From positions 1 through 54,146 of the forward strand of contig CAZKEM010000026.1 of the NCBI GenBank assembly GCA_964551835.1: a stretch of 54,146 nt of DNA, given 5' to 3'. Below are positions 9,124 to 17,265 of the stretch, one piece after another. The position numbers and the translations under genes were made by a program. The DNA is from JAHDCC01 sp964551835 (GTDB lineage: Bacteria; Actinomycetota; Acidimicrobiia; Acidimicrobiales; SZUA-35). Within the stretch, counting starts at the first letter, position 1. Each line of letters starts with the position of its first letter. The notes under the pieces are model-generated. The model saw only the letters and a list, made by a program, of their open reading frames with translations, ran no database searches and had not been told where the DNA came from.

Positions 9124-9876
9124 ATGAACGTTGTTGCGGCAATAGTAGGGCTCGGCCTCATTATCGTCGCCTTGGCTGACCTGATGAACACGCTGGTTAC
9201 GACCTCTACATCAGATTGGAAATGGTGGCCGTCGCGCCTAATCGGTTTCCGGGCGTTCGCCGCCATCCGGTTCACGTCGTCTCGGCTAGCCGAACAGTCG
9301 TGGGTCCGGGAACGGATGCTGGCGCTCTTCGCTCCGATTCTCGTCCTGCTTCTTCTCGCCACGTGGGCAGCGATGCAAATCGTCGGATTCGGCATGGTTT
9401 GGTGGGACTTTGGCGGAATCGACGACGTAGGGTCTCTGCCCGATGCCGACTACTATTCTGGCGTCGTTTACTTCACCTTGGGGTTCGGTGAACTGGTTCC
9501 CTCGGCTGGCTTCGCTCGACTCGGGGCGCTCGTCGAAGCATTTGCCGGGGTTACGACAACCGCGTTGGTGATTGGCTACCTTCCTTCTCTTTACGGCGCC
9601 TACTCGGCGCGGGAACAGAAACTGATGACGCTCGACGACGGCTCAGATGACCGGATCTTACCGACCAACCTTGTCCTGGCGTGGTCGCCGGACGGAGACA
9701 TCGACCGACTCAATGCCCGATTCTCTGAATGGGAGCAGTGGGTTAGCTCCGTGTTAGAAACCCATTCAACCCTCCCTTTGTTGCGCCTCTTCAGATCCCA
9801 TGATCGGCAACAGAATTGGGTGACTGCGCTGCGACTACCAACATCATATGATCGATCCGTCTCACACAGACCGTGA
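9124..9876 (+). CDS. Two-transmembrane potassium-channel-like protein, C-terminus frameshifted
   Basis: 250 residues as read. Hydrophobic segments lie at about 3-25, 66-92 and 134-155, with a pore loop YYSGVVYFTLGFGELVPS. TLGFGE at 118-123 corresponds to the TVGYGD selectivity filter of K+ channels, with conservative changes. The C-terminal cytoplasmic part starts well (WEQWVSSVLETHSTLPLLRLFRSHDRQQNWVTAL). After about residue 240 it switches to an unrelated tail, and the expected continuation appears in another frame (9824-10087). Either the channel is truncated or the sequence has a frameshift error. ATG at 9124 follows a GGGAG about 10 nt upstream. Confidence 0.75.
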   Translation: MNVVAAIVGLGLIIVALADLMNTLVTTSTSDWKWWPSRLIGFRAFAAIRFTSSRLAEQSWVRERMLALFAPILVLLLLATWAAMQIVGFGMVWWDFGGIDDVGSLPDADYYSGVVYFTLGFGELVPSAGFARLGALVEAFAGVTTTALVIGYLPSLYGAYSAREQKLMTLDDGSDDRILPTNLVLAWSPDGDIDRLNARFSEWEQWVSSVLETHSTLPLLRLFRSHDRQQNWVTALRLPTSYDRSVSHRP

Positions 9877-10087
9877 CGGGACCCGAAACGCGTTATTCTC
9901 GGATCTCTACAGAAGGCTCGAGGATCACGGTTTCGAACTACTCCCCTACGGCGAAGCGCTCGTACGTTCCGCTGTGCTACGGAACCGGTTCGGGCCGCAG
10001 CTCGAGTACCTCATCGACGCCCTTCTATGCCCACGTGGTTTCTGGTCACCCAATCTCGAACTCGGGATATCGAAACCTGGGAAATAA
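9824..10087 (+). pseudogene. Detached C-terminal segment of the channel gene in a second frame
   Basis: Frame +2 is open from 9824 to the stop at 10087 and reads RRLEDHGFELLPYGEALVRS, then NRFGPQLEYLIDALLCPRGFW. This resembles the last part of two-TM channel proteins of actinobacteria, which typically end in a short aromatic/proline motif. Compared with my memory of that family, about 35-40 residues also seem to be missing at the join near 9840, so a deletion with frame change is as likely as a base-calling error. It has no start of its own apart from an ATG at 9848 without an SD. Confidence 0.45.
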
Positions 10088-10280
10088 CGGCCCGCCTGGA
10101 AGGCCATCGAGACAGAGTTTACACCGCCCAAAATCGTCAGCGCATCAACCTGGCCTGAGCGACAACGCTACAGGAAATCAATTCACTCATATACTATCGT
10201 GTAGTTTTTTTTCCTGTATCGGTAAGATGAAGACTGTAAGACACGTCATTCAGCCTTACCTAACTATGGAGATGGACCCA

Positions 10281-11468
10281 ATGACCGAACGGCGCGAGTT
10301 GATATTTTCCGACTCGAAATCAAACAAATTTTGGAACATCGAGCTCAATGGTTCTGACTACACCGTCAACTACGGGCGTGTCGGCACAAAAGGTCAAACA
10401 AATACCAAATCGTTTGACTCTGCCGACGACGCCAAAGCAGACTACGACAAGATCGTCGCCGCCAAGCTAAAGAAGGGCTACGCCGACACAGCCTCGGAGC
10501 CAACCATGTCGAGCGCCACGCCCCTGGACTTTTCGACGTTCGCGAGGGCTGGAAGTCAATGGAGCCACGTCGATTCGCTCGCTGGCGCCCCCGTGACTGG
10601 CATCAGCAACGATGAAGCGCCTGTGACTATTGAAGCCAACATTGCTTACAGACTGGCCGCTAGCTATGAAGAAACATGGGATCCGGCTTGGGAGAAGTTC
10701 TTCTCCAAACCACAGCCAGCAACTCACCTAGTGATCGGAGCGTGGGCAGGAGAAGAACTCTATGACACAGAGGCGCCAGTTGAAGAACTGTGTGCTGAAG
10801 CGTCAAAGCTACCCGACCTTCGAGCGCTTTTCTTGGGTGATATTATCGCTGAAGAAAACGAGATCTCCTGGATTCAACAGGCCGATGTGTCTCCATTGTT
10901 GGCCGCGTTTCCAAAGCTTGAACTGCTAAGAGTTCGCGGAGGTAGCGGTCTGGCATTTACCGAAAACCGGCACGCAAACCTGCGGGGTCTAGCGTTTGAA
11001 ACCGGCGGAATGGATGCCAGCGTGGTCCAATCTGTGGCCAATGCCGACCTTCCCAACTTGGAATATCTTGAACTTTGGTTAGGGTCAGAACACTACGGGG
11101 CGACCGGCACCGTAGAAGATCTACAACCACTACTCAACGGTGAACAATTTCCGAAACTTCGGTACCTCGGTTTACGGAATTGCCACTTCGTCGACGACAT
11201 CGCAAATGTGATCGCCAACTCACCCCTAGTCGACCGCATTAAAACACTCGACCTTTCCATGGGCACCTTGTCCGACGCCGGAGGAACCGCGCTACTAAAG
11301 CTTCCCACCGACGGAGCACTCAAGACCCTCAACTTAAACCACAACTATCTAACACACGAAGTCGCCACCCAACTCGAAGCCCTACCATTCGAAGTCGACA
11401 CGAGCGAACGGGAAACCCCGCATGACTACGACGGCAAAGAATACAGGTACGTTTCGGTCGGTGAATAA
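10281..11468 (+). CDS. WGR-domain leucine-rich repeat protein, STM4015 family
   Basis: 395 residues from the ATG at 10281, chosen because GGAG lies 9 nt upstream and the WGR domain begins at once; in-frame ATGs at 10266 and 10272 are possible. Residues about 5-75 form a WGR-type domain (FWNIELNGSDYTVNYGRVGTKGQ, with Tyr for the usual Trp), known from nucleic-acid-linked proteins and PARPs. The remainder matches STM4015-type proteins: a helical entry (AYRLAASYEETWDPAWEKFF), THLVIGAWAGE, then about eight irregular leucine-rich repeats (LRALFLGDI, LELLRVRGGSG, LEYLELWLG, LRYLGLRNCHF, IKTLDLS, LKTLNLNHNYLT). It is first in the five-gene cluster and probably serves as a binding or recruiting subunit (inference). 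Confidence 0.85.
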   Translation: MTERRELIFSDSKSNKFWNIELNGSDYTVNYGRVGTKGQTNTKSFDSADDAKADYDKIVAAKLKKGYADTASEPTMSSATPLDFSTFARAGSQWSHVDSLAGAPVTGISNDEAPVTIEANIAYRLAASYEETWDPAWEKFFSKPQPATHLVIGAWAGEELYDTEAPVEELCAEASKLPDLRALFLGDIIAEENEISWIQQADVSPLLAAFPKLELLRVRGGSGLAFTENRHANLRGLAFETGGMDASVVQSVANADLPNLEYLELWLGSEHYGATGTVEDLQPLLNGEQFPKLRYLGLRNCHFVDDIANVIANSPLVDRIKTLDLSMGTLSDAGGTALLKLPTDGALKTLNLNHNYLTHEVATQLEALPFEVDTSERETPHDYDGKEYRYVSVGE

Positions 11469-11512
11469 ACGACCCTTGCGCGGTTCTTCTCTATGGCCGG
11501 GAGGTCAAAGCG

Positions 11513-12640
11513 GTGTCTGAGCCGACATTTGGTCTGGTTGCAAACTTGGAAAGCCGGAGAGCGTCGTCGTTTTGTGATGCCGTGAGGTCAGCTGGGCTCC
11601 CCGCACCAGTCTGCGTCGAGTGGGCTGACCTGATCCAAAACCCCGAATTACTCCAGGCGTTCGATGCTTGCGACCTGGTCCGGATCGACTCGTTTGGCGA
11701 AGACCAGCATGTGGGCGAACAGCTGATTAGGCGAGGGGCAACCCGACCGGCCGGACCGCCCCTGTTGTTTGGCGAAGTCCGCCATATAGACACGACATAC
11801 CGTGGACTGTCCGAGCTGTTGAACTCGTTTCACACTGCCAAACACCGCTGGTCCAACTCGCCAAGCGACATAGTCACCATGTTCGACAAATGGGAAAGTC
11901 ATCGACAGCTAGCCAATTCAACTACGCGGCCGGCAACTCACCTCCTAACCGAAGCGGACCGTCACCGGCCAGCGATCGAATCTCTTAAAGCACTCGACGT
12001 CGGCGACCGGGTCTTTGTCAAACCCCGATACGGTTCGTCGGCTTCAGGCGTTTGCGCCATCGAGCGATGCCGTCACGGTCACCGGGTCATCGCTCCGATC
12101 GAGATAGCAGACTTCGATGCAGCGCTCGGTCGACGCCGGCTGTTCAACTCGCTTCGGATTCGCAGCTACACGGATCCCGACGATATTGAAACCATCCTGC
12201 GACCCTTGATCGCCGAGCACGTTGTGGTCGAGTCCTGGATTCCAAAAGCAGAACTCGACGGACGAAAGTTTGATTTGCGGATCGTCGTTATTGCCGGAAA
12301 GGCTCGACACACCGTCATCCGGGCCAGCCGCTACCCGATGACGAACCTACACCTCGGCAACAAACGCGGCGACTCGGCGTCGTTTCGTCGACGCTTCGGC
12401 AACGCCGCGAAGCAGGCGTGTGAAACAATGGCTGAACGTGCCGCCGCCTGTTTCGAAGATTCCTTAGTGGTCGGCGTCGACGTACTGCTCGACGTTCACC
12501 TCGAACCCTTCATCGTTGAAGTAAACGCGTTCGGTGACCTTCTTCCCGGAATCGTAAACCAAGGCCAGTCGACCTCTGAAGCCTGTGTGGAAGCCATGAT
12601 CGCTACGGTGACCCAAACCCGAACTACGGCCAATACATGA
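11513..12640 (+). CDS. ATP-grasp enzyme, STM4014 family
   Basis: 375 residues. GTG start at 11513 with GGGAGG about 8 nt upstream. The ATP-grasp fold is indicated by DRVFVKPRYGSSASGV (about 165-180, nucleotide-binding loop), AEHVVVESWIPKAELDGRKFDLRIVVIAG (hinge and metal region) and the C-terminal VGVDVLLDVHLEPFIVEVNAFGDLL, carrying the E/N magnesium ligands. Such enzymes make acyl-phosphates and join them to amines or thiols. The substrate is not known for this family. The gene ends with ATGA shared with the next start, so translation is coupled to the hydrolase gene. Confidence 0.85.
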   Translation: MSEPTFGLVANLESRRASSFCDAVRSAGLPAPVCVEWADLIQNPELLQAFDACDLVRIDSFGEDQHVGEQLIRRGATRPAGPPLLFGEVRHIDTTYRGLSELLNSFHTAKHRWSNSPSDIVTMFDKWESHRQLANSTTRPATHLLTEADRHRPAIESLKALDVGDRVFVKPRYGSSASGVCAIERCRHGHRVIAPIEIADFDAALGRRRLFNSLRIRSYTDPDDIETILRPLIAEHVVVESWIPKAELDGRKFDLRIVVIAGKARHTVIRASRYPMTNLHLGNKRGDSASFRRRFGNAAKQACETMAERAAACFEDSLVVGVDVLLDVHLEPFIVEVNAFGDLLPGIVNQGQSTSEACVEAMIATVTQTRTTANT

Positions 12641-13464
12641 TCCACTCATTGGACCATGCCAAGACGATCGTGTTCATCACATTAGACACGTTGCGCTACG
12701 ACGCCGCCCAACGCGCCTTTGCCAACGGGCGACTGCCGACCTTGCTCCCATATTTACCCCAGACGGGTTGGGAACGGCGCCACACCCCCGCCAGCTTTAC
12801 CTACGCCGCCCATCACGCGTTCTTCAGTGGATTTCTCCCGACACCAACCACTCCCGGACCCCACCCTCGGCCCTACGCCGCAGCCTTCACCGGCAGCGAA
12901 TCGACCGACGAATCGACGTTCGTGTTCCCCGAAGCCACCCTGCCCGAGGCGCTTTCCGCTCGAGGTTTTCGCACTATCTGTATCGGCGGCACCGGCTTCT
13001 TCAACCAGCAAAACGAACTCGGGTCGGTGCTGCCAAACTTGTTCGACGAAGCCCACTGGGACGAAACGCTCGGCGTTACCGATCCAAATTCCGCCACAAA
13101 CCAAGTCAAGCTCGCAAGTGAGCTACTACAAGAAGAGACCTCGCAGAACCAACAACAGCCGGTGTTCCTATTTATAAACATCGCGGCCCTGCACCAACCA
13201 AACTGGTTTTACGACGCAACAGCCGAACGGAACGTCGACACCTTGGACTCCCACATCGCTGCTCTGGTGGCGGTCGATTCAGCTCTGCCTCCCCTCTTCA
13301 ACGAAGTTACAAAACGCGGACGCTCTTCCTGGATTATCTGTTCCGACCACGGCACCGCCTACGGAGAGAACGGCCATTTCGGTCACAGACATGCCCAATC
13401 GGTGATTTGGGATGTGCCTTTCGCTTCGTTCGACCTCGACGGACTCGAAACGGAAAGTTCTTAA
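12637..13464 (+). CDS. Alkaline-phosphatase-superfamily (sulfatase-like) hydrolase, STM4013 family
   Basis: 275 residues, short for a sulfatase and typical of the STM4013/SEN3800 group. Metal-site motifs are VFITLDTLRYDAA at the N-terminus, the TPASFTYAAHHAFFSGFLPTP region in the position of the nucleophile, and the C-terminal ICSDHGTAYGENGHFGHRH, which supplies the Asp/His ligands. There is no signal peptide, so it should act in the cytoplasm on a phospho- or sulfo-compound made by its neighbours. It is translationally coupled upstream (ATGA) and followed by only 3 nt before the radical SAM gene. Confidence 0.85.
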   Translation: MIHSLDHAKTIVFITLDTLRYDAAQRAFANGRLPTLLPYLPQTGWERRHTPASFTYAAHHAFFSGFLPTPTTPGPHPRPYAAAFTGSESTDESTFVFPEATLPEALSARGFRTICIGGTGFFNQQNELGSVLPNLFDEAHWDETLGVTDPNSATNQVKLASELLQEETSQNQQQPVFLFINIAALHQPNWFYDATAERNVDTLDSHIAALVAVDSALPPLFNEVTKRGRSSWIICSDHGTAYGENGHFGHRHAQSVIWDVPFASFDLDGLETESS

Positions 13465-13467
13465 ACT

Positions 13468-14838
13468 ATGGCAAAGACCTCGACCAGCGCGGTTCACTTA
13501 CCAAGTTCACGGCCAGCGGGTTTGGCTCAGAGGATGGAGGCCGGAACCTACGCTGGCTATGCATATGCGTATCCCCACAAAACCTCCTACCGGCCATTAG
13601 ACCCCCCGGTTACGTTTCGAACTGCGTGGGAAACCGAGAACCGAGATTCACTATTTCTGTACGTCCACATTCCGTTTTGCGAAATGCGATGCGGATTCTG
13701 CAACTTGTTCACCTCAATCGGCCCTGAACAAGATTTTATTGACGCGACGATGGCTGCGATCGAACGGCAATCGAACCAAGTTGCGGACCTCGTCGAACCC
13801 GATCAAGTTACCTTGGCAGCATTCGGGGGCGGAACACCAAGTTTCCTTCGCACCCCCGAGTTAGTGAAAATGTTTGACCAGTTAGCTTCAACCTGGTCGG
13901 TCGACTGGGCTGACACCCCGACATCGTTCGAAATCTCACCTGGCACCGTCGACCGAGAAAAGCTCGCGGCCTTAAAACAAGTCGGAATTAGCCGGATCAG
14001 CATGGGAGTGCAGTCGTTTGTCAAACACGACTTAAAGGCAATGGCCCGCCCCCAGAAAGCCACCGAGGTTGAGCAGGCCTGCGGTTGGATAAACGAATTG
14101 GGTTTCGACACATTCAATTTGGACCTCATCTACGGAACTGCCAATCAGACCGCTGGTAACTGGCTCCACAGTCTCGAACAGGCCGTCGAACACGGACCGA
14201 ACGAGCTCTACCTTTACCCGCTGTATGTTCGAGCGTTGACTGGCTTGGGTCGAACCGGTAGACAAGCCGGCGATCATCGTAGGGAGCTTTACCGCCTGGC
14301 CCGTGACTACCTCACCAGCGTTGGCTTCGTTCAACAATCAATGCGGCTCTTTCGCCGGGCTTCAACTACCCAACCCTCATCGATGGACAGCGTCGATTAC
14401 TCGTGCCAAGAAGATGCGATGGTGGGTCTCGGTCCGGGCGCACGTTCGTACACGTCTGCGCTTCATTATTCGAGCGAGTATGCGGTAAAGCGATCGGGCG
14501 TGGACTCGATTATCGACCGGTTTAATCGGCAACAGGATTTTTCGACCATCGACTACGGCATACGGCTCGACATCGAAGAGCAGCATCGCCGTTACGTAAT
14601 CAAGAGCTTGCTGCGGTCACCTGGGCTGGACGAGGCTGCATTTCACCGAGCATTTGACCTCGACCCGATCGAAGCTCTCCCCCAGCTCGTCGAATTAGAA
14701 CAGTTGGGTTTGGCCGAACACAGCCAACCCAATCAACTCGTGTTAACTCCGCTTGGTATGGAATATTCGGACACTATTGGACCCTGGCTCTACTCGGCCG
14801 CCGTCAACGCACAAATGGACACCTTTGAGCTCGTCTGA
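13468..14838 (+). CDS. HemN-like radical SAM enzyme, STM4012 family
   Basis: 456 residues. LYVHIPFCEMRCGFCNLF (about 67-84) holds the CxxxCxxC cluster that ligates the [4Fe-4S] and cleaves S-adenosylmethionine. FGGGTPSFL, SFEISPGTVDREKL and RISMGVQSF are the HemN/HemW-type SAM-binding segments, and LGPGARSYT and a winged C-terminal part (about 365-450) complete the HemN-like architecture. Context and sequence type place it in the STM4012 group rather than as the heme enzyme HemN/HemW. It starts 3 nt after the hydrolase. Its end overlaps the second radical SAM gene, pointing to a single operon. Confidence 0.88.
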   Translation: MAKTSTSAVHLPSSRPAGLAQRMEAGTYAGYAYAYPHKTSYRPLDPPVTFRTAWETENRDSLFLYVHIPFCEMRCGFCNLFTSIGPEQDFIDATMAAIERQSNQVADLVEPDQVTLAAFGGGTPSFLRTPELVKMFDQLASTWSVDWADTPTSFEISPGTVDREKLAALKQVGISRISMGVQSFVKHDLKAMARPQKATEVEQACGWINELGFDTFNLDLIYGTANQTAGNWLHSLEQAVEHGPNELYLYPLYVRALTGLGRTGRQAGDHRRELYRLARDYLTSVGFVQQSMRLFRRASTTQPSSMDSVDYSCQEDAMVGLGPGARSYTSALHYSSEYAVKRSGVDSIIDRFNRQQDFSTIDYGIRLDIEEQHRRYVIKSLLRSPGLDEAAFHRAFDLDPIEALPQLVELEQLGLAEHSQPNQLVLTPLGMEYSDTIGPWLYSAAVNAQMDTFELV

Positions 14839-15778
14839 ACGCCCCGCCGTCGACCAAGCCTCTACTGCGGTGACGTTAGCCAGGAGCCCAGCAAGCACCA
14901 GCACCGCCCAGCTGCAACGTTGGAATGTCCTTTACCGAGGCTCGCTTAGCAGCTGCAACTACGACTGTTCCTACTGCCCGTTCGCCAAGACTACAAACAC
15001 GCGAGCCGAGCTGGATGCCGACACAGTCGCTCTTCAACGGTTCATCCAATGGATCAAAGAACAGAAGCGACCTATCGGAGTGTTGTTCACCCCTTGGGGT
15101 GAGGCGCTGATCCATCGGAGCTACCAGCGAGCCATGGTTGAGCTAAGCCACCTCCACCATGTCGAACGTGTCGCGATCCAAACCAACTTGAGTTGCGGTC
15201 TTAACTGGCTCGAGAACGCCGAACGAAACACCGTTGCTCTGTGGGCAACCTACCACCCCAGCCAGACAACACGTTCCGCCTTTCTCACAAAGTGCGCCCA
15301 ACTCGACCGAAGCTGTATTCGGTACAGCGTCGGCATGGTCGGGCTACAAGAAGACTTGGACGAAATCGAAGCTGTTCGGTCCGAGCTCGACCCGTCGGTC
15401 TATCTGTGGGTCAACGCGTACAAAGACGAACCAAACTATTATCGGAACGAACAACTTGACCGTCTAACTTCGGTCGATCCGCTGTTTCCAGTTAACCTTC
15501 GCGACTACGAATCCAAAGGTCGCGCCTGCCGAGCCGGCCACACCTCCTTCACTGTCGACCACGAAGGCGTCGCTCGCCGTTGCCACTTCATCGAAACCCC
15601 AATCGGGAACATTTATGACCCCAAATTCGACCAGGCCTTGACCCCAACAAACTGTTCGAAACAGCTATGTGACTGCCATATTGGCTACGTTCACCGCCCC
15701 GAACTCGGCCTCTACGAAGTTTTCGGCGACGGGCTCTTAGAACGGTCAATTCCGTTTCCACCCAAAACGCGGTCCTAA
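14825..15778 (+). CDS. Second radical SAM enzyme, STM4011 family
   Basis: About 317 residues if begun at the TTG at 14825. The frame is open from 14753 and a GTG at 14870 is an alternative; none has a clear SD, and all but the GTG overlap the preceding gene. LYRGSLSSCNYDCSYCPFAK carries the CxxxCxxC cluster site. ALIHRSYQRAMVELSHL and VERVAIQTNLSCGLNWLE continue the barrel. The C-terminal part has a cysteine array (GRACRAGHTSF, VARRCHFIE, TNCSKQLCDCH) suited to auxiliary iron-sulfur or zinc binding, as in SPASM/twitch-type enzymes. It is the last gene of the STM4015-4011-like set; the product is unknown. Confidence 0.85.
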   Translation: MSSSERPAVDQASTAVTLARSPASTSTAQLQRWNVLYRGSLSSCNYDCSYCPFAKTTNTRAELDADTVALQRFIQWIKEQKRPIGVLFTPWGEALIHRSYQRAMVELSHLHHVERVAIQTNLSCGLNWLENAERNTVALWATYHPSQTTRSAFLTKCAQLDRSCIRYSVGMVGLQEDLDEIEAVRSELDPSVYLWVNAYKDEPNYYRNEQLDRLTSVDPLFPVNLRDYESKGRACRAGHTSFTVDHEGVARRCHFIETPIGNIYDPKFDQALTPTNCSKQLCDCHIGYVHRPELGLYEVFGDGLLERSIPFPPKTRS

Positions 15779-15858
15779 ACCTGATTCACTCTCATGCCTC
15801 TCGCAGGCGATGTGAACCGAGTATCTTGGTATTTACGACAAGGAAAGAAGGCGCCTCA

Positions 15859-16725
15859 ATGAGGGTCGGTCTAACACTCGGAGGCGGCGGGGCAAGAGGC
15901 ATATCTCACGTCGTGGTGCTCGAAGTTCTCGACGAGCTTGGGGTCGAAGTCGCTGCTATCTCCGGCACGTCAATCGGTTCCATAATTGGGATGGCCTACG
16001 CAAGCGGCATGAGCGGCGCAGAAATCCGAGACTACGCCGTCGACACGTTCGGCGACAGATCAAAGGTCGCATCGAAGCTATGGGGCATGCGTCCCGCCAG
16101 TTTACAAGACTGGTTTAACCCCAAATCCTATGTAGTAGGACGAATCGATGCCGAGCTGATCCTCAGCCGGTTCACGCCAGTCGACCTCCTGGAACAAGAT
16201 ATCGAAGACCTGCAAATTCCGTTAGCTATAATCGCTACCGACTTTTACAACGGGCAAGACATCGTGCTTCGTTCAGGCAACCTGCGACGAGCCGTTGCCG
16301 CATCTATTGCGTTGCCAATGGTGTTTAAACCTCAACTAGTCGATGGGAGAGTCGCTGTAGATGGTGGCGTTTCGAACCCTGTACCGTTCGACCACATCCC
16401 AATCGACTGCGACAACGTGGTGGCGGTGAACGTTACCGGCGCCCCAGTCCAAGCAAAACCACTGGAGACGAAGATCCCCTCTGGGTTTGACCTTCTGGTC
16501 GGGGTGAGCCAAATTTCGATGAACACTATCTTCAGATCGAAAATTGAAGCCAACCCGTCACTAGATGTACTGATCGAGCCACCGGTTTCAGAGTTCGGCG
16601 TACTCGATTTCCTAAAAACATCGGAAATACTCGAGGCGACAGACGCCGTTCGCGACAGAATTAGACGAGAAATCGGCACCGTCCTAGACCTGCCACCGAA
16701 GCGATCCGAACAAGATGACCTTTGA
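15859..16725 (+). CDS. Patatin-like phospholipase (RssA/YchK type)
   Basis: 288 residues. ATG at 15859 follows an AAGG-rich SD and places LGGGGARGISH (oxyanion loop, about 7-17) at the N-terminus as in the family. The nucleophile motif is GTSIGS (Ser38) and the dyad aspartate lies in VDGGVSNPVP. This is a cytosolic lipid acyl hydrolase, substrate unknown. Its last 11 nt overlap the methyltransferase gene, so the two are cotranscribed. An 80-nt gap from the radical SAM gene suggests a separate promoter but does not prove one. Confidence 0.9.
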   Translation: MRVGLTLGGGGARGISHVVVLEVLDELGVEVAAISGTSIGSIIGMAYASGMSGAEIRDYAVDTFGDRSKVASKLWGMRPASLQDWFNPKSYVVGRIDAELILSRFTPVDLLEQDIEDLQIPLAIIATDFYNGQDIVLRSGNLRRAVAASIALPMVFKPQLVDGRVAVDGGVSNPVPFDHIPIDCDNVVAVNVTGAPVQAKPLETKIPSGFDLLVGVSQISMNTIFRSKIEANPSLDVLIEPPVSEFGVLDFLKTSEILEATDAVRDRIRREIGTVLDLPPKRSEQDDL

Positions 16726-17212
16726 ACAAATAAGACACCGGCCACAAACCGAACTTTCGTATCCTCGCCAGTTGGTCGTGGCCTGTGTCCCGATGCGAAG
16801 TAACGTCAATATTTCTACTATCGCCAGAACTGCTAGCGCGTCAGGTGTCCAGAAGCTGGTCTTATGCGGTACCAACAAGCTGATCAACAAGATCGCTCGC
16901 GACGGCGCCGACGAACTAGAGATCGTTGTGCGACGCACGTTACTTCCAGCACTCAAGAAGTTTAAAGAAGACGGCTACCGACTGGTCGGAATCGAACAGA
17001 CCACAAACTCACAGAACATCCACCACTACTCGTTCGAGGAACGCACGCTGCTTGTTGTCGGCAACGAACGCCTCGGGATTTCCGAAGAAGTCTTGGCTGC
17101 GCTCGATGACACTGTCGAGATACCGGTCTACGGACTGCCGCACAGCTTTAACGCAGCGACAGCCGCTTCGATGACGATCTACGAATACTGTCGTCAGTTC
17201 AGTCAATACTAG
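16715..17212 (+). CDS. SpoU/TrmH-family RNA 2'-O-methyltransferase
   Basis: 165 residues, the short single-domain SPOUT form. The motifs are PMRSNVNISTIARTASASGV (motif 1), LLVVGNERLGISEEVLA (motif 2) and VEIPVYGLPHSFNAATAASMTIYE (motif 3), the SAM-binding trefoil knot. The substrate, probably a tRNA or rRNA ribose, is not determinable. No N-terminal RNA-binding domain is present. It begins inside the patatin gene. Confidence 0.9.
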   Translation: MTFEQIRHRPQTELSYPRQLVVACVPMRSNVNISTIARTASASGVQKLVLCGTNKLINKIARDGADELEIVVRRTLLPALKKFKEDGYRLVGIEQTTNSQNIHHYSFEERTLLVVGNERLGISEEVLAALDDTVEIPVYGLPHSFNAATAASMTIYEYCRQFSQY

Positions 17213-17238
17213 GATCTCAGATGAATCGAGGATCCTAG
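17209..17238. terminator. Candidate bidirectional stem-loop between convergent genes
   Basis: CTAGGATC (17209-17216) pairs perfectly with GATCCTAG (17231-17238) across a 14-nt loop. It lies between the convergent methyltransferase and GH16-like genes; the left arm includes the methyltransferase stop codon. There is no U-tract, so strong intrinsic termination is uncertain. Confidence 0.35.
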
Positions 17239-17265
17239 GTCGCGAACCCAATCAATTTGCCGGCC

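Noticed and set aside
9848..10087. Independent 79-residue gene
   Set aside because: It reads better as the displaced C-terminal end of the channel gene; no SD precedes its ATG.
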